NCBI GenBank assembly: GCA_007118045.1
Contig: SKTG01000311.1
Location: 1 to 12,053 of the forward strand
DNA length: 12,053 nucleotides
Reading direction: 5' to 3'
Source: Nitriliruptoraceae bacterium
Lineage (GTDB): Bacteria > Actinomycetota > Nitriliruptoria > Nitriliruptorales > Nitriliruptoraceae
This document shows, in pieces, positions 5,950 to 12,053 of this stretch (position 1 is the stretch's first letter; every line of letters begins with the position of its first letter). Under the pieces are notes generated by a model, which saw nothing but the letters and a program-made list of their open reading frames with translations, had not been told where the DNA came from and searched no databases. The translations under genes and the position numbers were made by a program.

Positions 5950-7896
5950 TCAGACCACCTGCGCCATCAGGACGCCGACCAGGACGATGGCCCCGAGGAG
6001 CACCACCCCGACGTAGCTCCGAACGAGTCCGGTCTGGGCGCGTCGGCCGACCCGCCCGATGGCGACCGAGACGGCGCCGGCACCGTCGACCAGCCCGTCG
6101 ATCACGCGGGTGTCGAACCAGACCATCGCCTGGGCGACGCGACCGCCGGCCCCGGTGAAGACCTTCTCGTAGGCCTCGTCGACGAAGAAGCGACGTTCCA
6201 TCAGCTCCGCCCCCACGCCGCTGACGGGCTCGCTCATCCGCCCCGAGCTGACGTCACGGCGGGCGTACGCCAGGTAGGCGAGCAGGATCCCGACCGCCGC
6301 CGCCACGATCGCGAGCGGGATCAGCACCGCCTCCTCGAGGGGCCCCACCGGCTCGTATCCGAGCTGGTCGATCGGGCCCACCGTCGGCTCGAGGAAGCGG
6401 TAGAGCGGTCCCGTGTGCACCGCGTTGAGCGCCAGACCACCGATCGCCGAGAGGACGGCGAGCACGATCAGGGGCACCGTCATCGACGGTGGCGACTCGT
6501 GCGGGTGGACGACCTCGCCGTACCGGGGCCGGCCGAGGAAGATGAGGATGAACCAGCGCGACATGTAGAACGCGGTCAGCACCGCGGCGACCAGGCCGAT
6601 GATCCAGATGGCGCCGTAGCCGTGGAAGTAGGCCTCCGTGAGGATCTGGTCCTTCGAGAAGAAGCCGGCCAGCGGCGGGACGCCGGCGATGGCGGCCGTC
6701 CCGATCGCCGCCGTCCAGAACGTGACCGGCATGACCTTGCGCAACCCACCCATCTGCCAGATGTCGGTGCGGTTGGCCATCGCGTGCATCACCGACCCGG
6801 CCACGAGGAACAGCAGCCCCTTGAAGAAGGCGTGGGTGACGAGGTGGAAGATGCTCTCCCGGAACGCCCCGACCCCGACGGCCAGGAACATGAAGCCCAG
6901 TTGGGAGATCGTCGAGTAGGCGAGGATCTCCTTGATGCCGTCCTGGCGCACCGCGATCAGCGCCGCGAACAGCGCCGTCAGGGCACCCACCCAGGCGATG
7001 ATCTCCATCGCGTCGACGGAGACGACCAGCAGCGGCGAGAGACGCACCAACAGGTAGACGCCAGCCGTCACCATGGTCGCCGCGTGGATCAGCGCGGAGA
7101 CGGGGGTCGGGCCGGCCATGGCGTCCGGCAGCCAGACGTAGAGGGGGATCTGGGCCGACTTCGCGACGGCGCCACCGAGGAAGAGCAGCACCAGCGCGAA
7201 GGCCGTGCCGGACGCGAGCGCTTCCGCGTCCGTGACGACGTCGAGGATGTCGAGCGTTCCGAAGGTCGCGAACGTCAGGAACATCCCGACCATGAACGAG
7301 ACGTCGCCCACGCGGTTGGTCACGAAGGCCTTCTTGGCCGCCGCCGCGTTGGAGCGGCTCTCGAACCAGAACCCGATGAGCAGGTAGCTCGACAGCCCGA
7401 CGAGCTCCCACCCGAGGAACAGCGTCAGCAGGTTGCTGCCGAGCACCAGGATCAGCATCGAGGCCAGGAACAGGTTCAGGTAGCCGAAGTAGCGCGGGTA
7501 CCGGCTGTCACCGTGCATGTAGCCCACGGAGTACACGTGCACGAGCAGCCCGACCCCCGTGACCACCAGGAGCATCACCGCGGTGAGCTGATCGATCAGC
7601 AGCTCGAAGGTCACGGTGAAGCCGCCCACGTCGATCCACGTGGGCATGGCCCGGACGTACGTCGCCGGCTCGAGGATCACGGTCGTCGCCACGGCGGCGC
7701 TCAGCACGAAGGTCAGCGCCGCGGCCCCCATGGCGATCGTCGCCGCGCGATCCGCCAGGGCCCGGGTGGCGAGCAGCACGCCCACGAAACCGAGCAGCGG
7801 CACCAGCGGGATCAACCAGGCCAGCCCGATCAGGCCCGAGGTCGTCTCCACGACCTCCAGCTCCACCCCGCTGGCGAGCACGGCGAGCAGCTTCAC
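5950..7896 (-). CDS. nuoL: NADH-quinone oxidoreductase subunit L
   Basis: NuoL is the distal antiporter-like subunit of complex I and normally carries the long lateral helix that runs along the membrane arm. The 648-residue length agrees with the family. Key residues are Glu164 in LGWELVGLSSYLLIGFW, Lys246 in AVAKSAQIPLYVWLPDAM and His271 in SALIHAATMVTAGVYLL. The C-terminal 150 residues, including a hydrophobic last segment, correspond to the lateral helix and its anchor. The start is a GTG at 7896 preceded by AAAAGGA five bases upstream, an unusually A-rich patch for this sequence. About 25 residues precede the first conserved helix (LAWLIPLVPLLGF). This is the only gene in the operon not abutting its upstream neighbour: 115 bp separate it from nuoK. 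Confidence 0.97.
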   Translation of the reverse strand: MKLLAVLASGVELEVVETTSGLIGLAWLIPLVPLLGFVGVLLATRALADRAATIAMGAAALTFVLSAAVATTVILEPATYVRAMPTWIDVGGFTVTFELLIDQLTAVMLLVVTGVGLLVHVYSVGYMHGDSRYPRYFGYLNLFLASMLILVLGSNLLTLFLGWELVGLSSYLLIGFWFESRSNAAAAKKAFVTNRVGDVSFMVGMFLTFATFGTLDILDVVTDAEALASGTAFALVLLFLGGAVAKSAQIPLYVWLPDAMAGPTPVSALIHAATMVTAGVYLLVRLSPLLVVSVDAMEIIAWVGALTALFAALIAVRQDGIKEILAYSTISQLGFMFLAVGVGAFRESIFHLVTHAFFKGLLFLVAGSVMHAMANRTDIWQMGGLRKVMPVTFWTAAIGTAAIAGVPPLAGFFSKDQILTEAYFHGYGAIWIIGLVAAVLTAFYMSRWFILIFLGRPRYGEVVHPHESPPSMTVPLIVLAVLSAIGGLALNAVHTGPLYRFLEPTVGPIDQLGYEPVGPLEEAVLIPLAIVAAAVGILLAYLAYARRDVSSGRMSEPVSGVGAELMERRFFVDEAYEKVFTGAGGRVAQAMVWFDTRVIDGLVDGAGAVSVAIGRVGRRAQTGLVRSYVGVVLLGAIVLVGVLMAQVV

Positions 7897-8011
7897 GGAC
7901 GTCCTTTTCTGTGCGGCCGGCGGGGGCTTGGTGCGAGCGGAGCGAGGGGACGCGGGTGTCGGGGGCGGCGGGCGCGGGGCCCGACGGGCTGCGCCGGGGC
8001 GTGGTCCGGTG
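7897..8011 (-). other. 115-bp nuoK-nuoL spacer with possible mRNA hairpin
   Basis: This is the only sizeable gap inside the operon. On the minus strand GGCGC (7995-7991) pairs with GCGCC (7975-7971), enclosing GCCC (7989-7986) and GGGC (7982-7979) around a three-base loop. The result is a bulged stem of about nine pairs, starting 16 bases after the nuoK stop. No T-run follows, so it is unlikely to end transcription. It could stabilise the upstream message or act as a processing site. The spacer also contains CTCGCTCCGCTCG (from 7947 down to 7935) and the A-rich nuoL ribosome binding site. I see no promoter in it. Confidence 0.45.
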
Positions 8012-8311
8012 TCACCACTTCAACAGCTGGGGGACGTCGACGTCCAGCGTGCCGCGACGGAAGTAGAGGTTGACGATCAGGGCGAGCCCGACGACCACCT
8101 CGGCGGCGGCGACGACGATCACGAAGAACACGAAGACCTGCCCGTCGGGGCCGCCCCACATGCGGGCGGCGGCCGCGAGCGTGAGGTTCACGGAGTTGAG
8201 CATCAGCTCGACGCACATGAACAGCACGATGGCGTTGCGGCGCAGTACGACCCCCGCCAACCCGATGCAGAACAGCAGACCGGAGAGCACGTAGTAGTAC
8301 CCGATGGCCAC
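8012..8311 (-). CDS. nuoK: NADH-quinone oxidoreductase subunit K
   Basis: NuoK is a small membrane subunit of complex I that, with NuoJ and NuoA, links the quinone site to the pumping subunits. The 99-residue protein has the standard length and three membrane helices. It keeps the two essential membrane glutamates, Glu35 in MCVELMLNSVNL and Glu71 in AAAEVVVGLAL, matching Glu36 and Glu72 of E. coli. The start is GTG at 8311, three bases after the nuoJ stop. A purine run, GGGGAGGG, lies upstream within the end of nuoJ. No upstream in-frame alternative is needed because the product already begins at the usual position for the family. Confidence 0.97.
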   Translation of the reverse strand: MAIGYYYVLSGLLFCIGLAGVVLRRNAIVLFMCVELMLNSVNLTLAAAARMWGGPDGQVFVFFVIVVAAAEVVVGLALIVNLYFRRGTLDVDVPQLLKW

Positions 8312-8314
8312 GGC

Positions 8315-9042
<728 letters not shown>

Positions 9043-9046
<4 letters not shown>

Positions 9047-9810
9047 CGGGCGGTGCCTCCGGGATCCGGGCGGGTGGGACCGCCGACGGTCGCTGGGTCT
9101 GGGGGCTCGTCGCCCGGGTCGGGCAGCTCACCGTGGGGGATCACCTCACCGGCGCGAGCGGACGGGGCCGCAGCAGCCGCCGGGTAGGTCCCGCCCTTGA
9201 GCGTCGGCGGGGTCACGGCGAGCCCACCGTAGTAGTTCCAACCGCGATCCCGGACCTCCCGGTCCGTGTGGGGGGTGTCGTAGGCGCCCGGGGGCACCGG
9301 CGCGATCAGGTCGTCCTTGGTCCAGATGAGCTCCTGCCGCGTCGCGGCGGAGAACTCGTAGTCGTGGGTCATCGTCAGGGCCCGGGTGGGGCAGGCCTCG
9401 ATGCACAGGCCGCACAGGATGCAGCGGTTGTAGTTGATCTGGTAGTCCTCGGCGTACCGCTCCCCCGGCGAGTAGCGGAACTCCGAGGTGTTGTCGTCAC
9501 CTTGGACGTAGATGGCGTCGGCGGGACAGGCCCAGGCGCACAGCTCGCAGCCGATGCACTTCTCGAGCCCGTCCGCGTACCGGTTGAGCTGGTGCCGGCC
9601 ATGGAAGCGGGGCGCGACCGGCCGCGGCTTCTCCGGGTACTCGGCCGTCTCCACCGGCCGCACCATTGTGCGCAGCGGCACGGAGAAGCCCCGCCCCAGC
9701 ACCGACCGGGTCAGCAGCAGCCAGGTCACCACGAGGATGACCAGGAAGGTCAGGGCCGTCACGATCGGGGAGGGGATGCCCCCGACGGCGGCGAGCATCG
9801 GAGCGGTCAT
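9043..9810 (-). CDS. nuoI: NADH-quinone oxidoreductase subunit I with an added N-terminal hydrophobic segment
   Basis: NuoI carries the two [4Fe-4S] clusters (N6a and N6b) that pass electrons down the peripheral arm towards the quinone. Both ferredoxin motifs are intact: Cys85, 88, 91 and 95 in CIGCELCAWACP, and Cys130, 133, 136 and 140 in CILCGLCIEACP. The region APRFHGRHQLNRYADGLEKC is typical of actinobacterial NuoI. Unlike the usual soluble subunit, residues 16-33 form an uninterrupted hydrophobic stretch (Ile, Val, Leu, Thr, Trp, Phe) that looks like a membrane helix. The C-terminal tail after about 171 is long and rich in Pro, Gly and Asp. The ATG at 9810 overlaps the nuoH stop as ATGA and has AGGAGGT six bases upstream, so the extended start is well supported. 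Confidence 0.96.
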
Positions 9811-11063
9811 GGGGAGACCTCCTCGGTCCGCGGAACGTCCTCGCCGTGGGTCGCGAGGACGTCGTCGTCCCCACCCGCGGCCGGGTCACCCGGCGCGGGC
9901 GCGACCTCGTGGTGGTCGGCCCGGTCACCGGCATCGCGCGGCGTGCGCGACGTGGCGACCAGCCACAGCAGGATCACGCCGGCGGCGCTGGCCATGGTCA
10001 GCCGCAGTCCGGCGCCGAAGCCACCCTGCTCCTGCTCGAGCAGCACCATGCCCGCGGTCACCAACGTCCACACGAGCGCGACCGGGATCAACACCTTCCA
10101 GCCCAGGTTCATGAGCCGGTCGTAGCGGTAGCGGGGCAGCGCGCCGCGCAACAGGATGAACAGGAAGATGAACAGGGCCGTCTTGAGCGTGAACCAGAAG
10201 ACGCCGATCAGGCCCGCGACCGCGTCGGGCGCACCGAACGTCGGTCCGGCCGGACCGCCGAGGAACAGCGTGACCACGATCGCCGACATCGTGACCACCG
10301 ACATGAACTCCGCCAGCATGAACATGCCGAACCGCAGACCGGAGTACTCCGTGTTGAAACCGCCGACCAGTTCACCCTCGGCCTCCGCGAGGTCGAACGG
10401 TGGTCGGCCCGCCTCGGCGACCATCCCGATGACGAAGACCATGAACGCCGGGAACAGCGGGATGGCGTACCAGCCGGGCACACCCTCCACGAACCCCGAC
10501 CCGGACTGCGCGGCCACGATGTCCGAGACCCGCAGCGACCCCGTGTAGATGAAGACGCTGGCCACGGCCAGTCCCTGCGCGATCTCGTACGAGACCATCT
10601 GGGCACTCGAGCGGATGCCACCCATCAGCGGGTACGGCGAGTTCGAGGCCCAGCCCGCGAGGAACGTGCTGTAGACGTGCAACGAGCCCATGGCCAGCAC
10701 CCACAGCACGCCGACGTTGAGGTCGCTGACCACCAGCGTGAAGGTCTCACCGAAGAGGGTCACCTCGCCACCGATGGGGATCACCGCGATGGAGAGGAAC
10801 CCGGCCACCACGCCGACGATCGGCGCGATGTTGAAGATGAGCTTGTTGACCATCCCCGGGGTGACGTCCTCCTTGAAGAACATCTTCACGCCGTCGACCA
10901 ACGTCTGCAGGATCCCGAAGGGGCCGACGCGGTTGGGGCCGAGCCGCGACTGCATGCGGGCCACCACTCGCCGCTCCGCCCAGATCAACAGGGCGGTGAG
11001 CAACAGGTAGTAGGTGAAGATGACCACCACCTGCAGCAACGGGACCCACAGCGGTGTCTCCAT
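9807..11063 (-). CDS. nuoH: NADH-quinone oxidoreductase subunit H
   Basis: NuoH is the membrane subunit that forms much of the quinone-binding chamber, where the peripheral arm meets the membrane arm of complex I. The 418-residue protein contains the family hallmarks: AERRVVARMQSRLGPNRVGPFG (about 29-50), the EAGRPPFDLAEAEGELVGGFNTEY loop (about 217-240), which is rich in conserved acidic residues, and RGALPRYRYDRLMNLGWK (about 306-323). Eight or nine membrane helices are expected. After the last helix (ending near 371) is a cytoplasmic tail of about 45 residues, acidic and rich in Pro and Gly. The ATG at 11063 overlaps the nuoG stop by one base (TGATG), with AGGAGGT six bases upstream. Confidence 0.97.
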   Translation of the reverse strand: METPLWVPLLQVVVIFTYYLLLTALLIWAERRVVARMQSRLGPNRVGPFGILQTLVDGVKMFFKEDVTPGMVNKLIFNIAPIVGVVAGFLSIAVIPIGGEVTLFGETFTLVVSDLNVGVLWVLAMGSLHVYSTFLAGWASNSPYPLMGGIRSSAQMVSYEIAQGLAVASVFIYTGSLRVSDIVAAQSGSGFVEGVPGWYAIPLFPAFMVFVIGMVAEAGRPPFDLAEAEGELVGGFNTEYSGLRFGMFMLAEFMSVVTMSAIVVTLFLGGPAGPTFGAPDAVAGLIGVFWFTLKTALFIFLFILLRGALPRYRYDRLMNLGWKVLIPVALVWTLVTAGMVLLEQEQGGFGAGLRLTMASAAGVILLWLVATSRTPRDAGDRADHHEVAPAPGDPAAGGDDDVLATHGEDVPRTEEVSP

Positions 11064-12053
11064 CAGGCGACCTCCTCGGCGACGCTCGAACCGCTGTCGG
11101 CGGCGCCGGCGACCCTGCTCAGCGTGACGTGGGCCTCGCCCGTCGCCGCCACCAGGTCGTTCGCGGGCGGGGTCGTCGAGTTGGCCGGCAGCACGACGGT
11201 GCCGTCCACGACGTCCCCGCGGACGGCGGCGCGCAGCTCGAGGCGCCGGCCGGCTCCCTCGACGGCGACCGTGTCCCCGTCCTCGATCCCGTGGTCGGCA
11301 GCCGTCCTGGTCCCGATCAACGCCAACGGCTCGCGCGCGGTCGCGTTCAGGTCCGTGGCGCCCACGAGCATCGTCCCCCGGTCCAGCAACATCGGACGGA
11401 GCACGGCGTGCAGGGCATCGGCGCTGGGGGGAGCGAGCATCGGGGCGGTGACCTCGGGCAGCGGGTGAGGCGCCGCTCGCAGGCCGAGCCGCGCCAGCTC
11501 GTCACGGATGGAGGCGAGGTCGTCCAACCCCAGGTCGTGGCCGAGGAGCGCGGCCAGCTGCACCACGATCTCCCAATCCTCCTGCACGAGGTCCGGACCG
11601 TCGACGGCGCGGTTGAAGCGTTGCGTGCGCCCCTCCCAGTCCGTGGTCGAGCCGGCCCGTTCCTGGCGTCCCGCGGCGGGCAGCACCACGTCCGCGAACT
11701 CGCTCAGCGTGGCGGTCGCGGCGAGGTCCTGCACCACGACGGTGTCGACCCGGCCGAGCGCCTCCCGGGCGAGCTGGGTCGACGCCGCGTCCGTCGCGAG
11801 GTCGACCCCGATCAGGTGGAGCACGTCGATCTCACCGGCGGCGGCCGCGGTGAGGATGGCGTGGAGGTCACGCCCGGGCTCCGCGGGCAGCTGCTCGCCC
11901 CAGACCGCCTCGACGGTGGCGCGGTCCTCCGGGTCCGTGAGACGGCGACCACCGGGCAGGACACCGGCGGCGAGGCCGGCCTCCAGGGCACCGCGCGCCC
12001 CGCCCCGCCTGGGGACGAAGGCCACCCTGCCGCCGCTCGAGTCCGCCAGGGCC
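11063..12053 (-). CDS. nuoG: NADH-quinone oxidoreductase subunit G, C-terminal part (5' end outside the window)
   Basis: NuoG is the large iron-sulfur subunit of the complex I peripheral arm. Only the last 329 or so residues are visible, and the frame is open to the right edge. The Cys-rich N-terminal cluster domains lie outside the window; the visible part has no cysteine. What is seen is the end of the molybdopterin-oxidoreductase-like domain, with SEFADVVLPAAGRQERAGSTTDWEGRTQRFNRA encoded by roughly 11704-11607. A molydopterin-dinucleotide-binding-like C-terminal domain follows, with ALIGTRTAADHGIEDGDTVAVEG and GTVVLPANS. In complex I this fold is structural and is not expected to bind molybdenum cofactor. 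Its position directly before nuoH and the one-base overlap support NuoG over a formate dehydrogenase or nitrate reductase. I see no lysine or tyrosine in the visible fragment. Confidence 0.93.
   Translation of the reverse strand, partial: ALADSSGGRVAFVPRRGGARGALEAGLAAGVLPGGRRLTDPEDRATVEAVWGEQLPAEPGRDLHAILTAAAAGEIDVLHLIGVDLATDAASTQLAREALGRVDTVVVQDLAATATLSEFADVVLPAAGRQERAGSTTDWEGRTQRFNRAVDGPDLVQEDWEIVVQLAALLGHDLGLDDLASIRDELARLGLRAAPHPLPEVTAPMLAPPSADALHAVLRPMLLDRGTMLVGATDLNATAREPLALIGTRTAADHGIEDGDTVAVEGAGRRLELRAAVRGDVVDGTVVLPANSTTPPANDLVAATGEAHVTLSRVAGAADSGSSVAEEVA

Overview
The window reads as chromosomal DNA of a very G+C-rich actinobacterium. Third codon positions are nearly all G or C, GTG starts are common, and the Ung and Nuo proteins carry motifs typical of actinobacterial homologues. 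Lysine is very scarce and three neighbouring proteins have acidic, proline-rich C-terminal tails. That would fit a deep-branching and possibly salt-adapted lineage, but genus-level placement is not possible from this sequence alone.

Every gene I can support lies on the minus strand, so transcription runs from the right edge to the left. From 12053 down to 2791 is the distal half of a complex I (NADH:quinone oxidoreductase) operon: the 3' part of nuoG, then complete nuoH, nuoI, nuoJ, nuoK, nuoL, nuoM and nuoN. Three genes follow without a break: a long-chain polyprenyl diphosphate synthase (2794-1724), a DUF2993/LmeA-like anchored protein (1727-1020) and a family 1 uracil-DNA glycosylase, ung (1027-344). 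Junctions are overlaps (ATGA, GTGA, TGATG or 8 nt) or gaps of 1-3 nt. The exception is a 115-bp gap between nuoK and nuoL that can fold into a hairpin. This packing implies one transcript with translational coupling.

Functionally, NuoG-N couple electron transfer to ion pumping and reduce a membrane quinone, presumably menaquinone. The polyprenyl synthase would make the quinone's isoprenoid tail, so quinone reduction and quinone supply appear co-expressed. The DUF2993 protein is probably an extracytoplasmic lipid-binding protein. Ung removes uracil from DNA and is probably only a passenger in the operon.

Positions 1-343 hold no convincing gene. On the minus strand this stretch has a hairpin just after ung, a plausible extended -10 promoter, and then a roughly 255-nt structured leader ending at a strong ribosome binding site and a GTG start at the left edge. 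A 13-bp direct repeat in this leader allows two mutually exclusive helices. This is the least explained part of the window. I see no mobile element, CRISPR array, tRNA or rRNA, and no clear novel multi-gene system.
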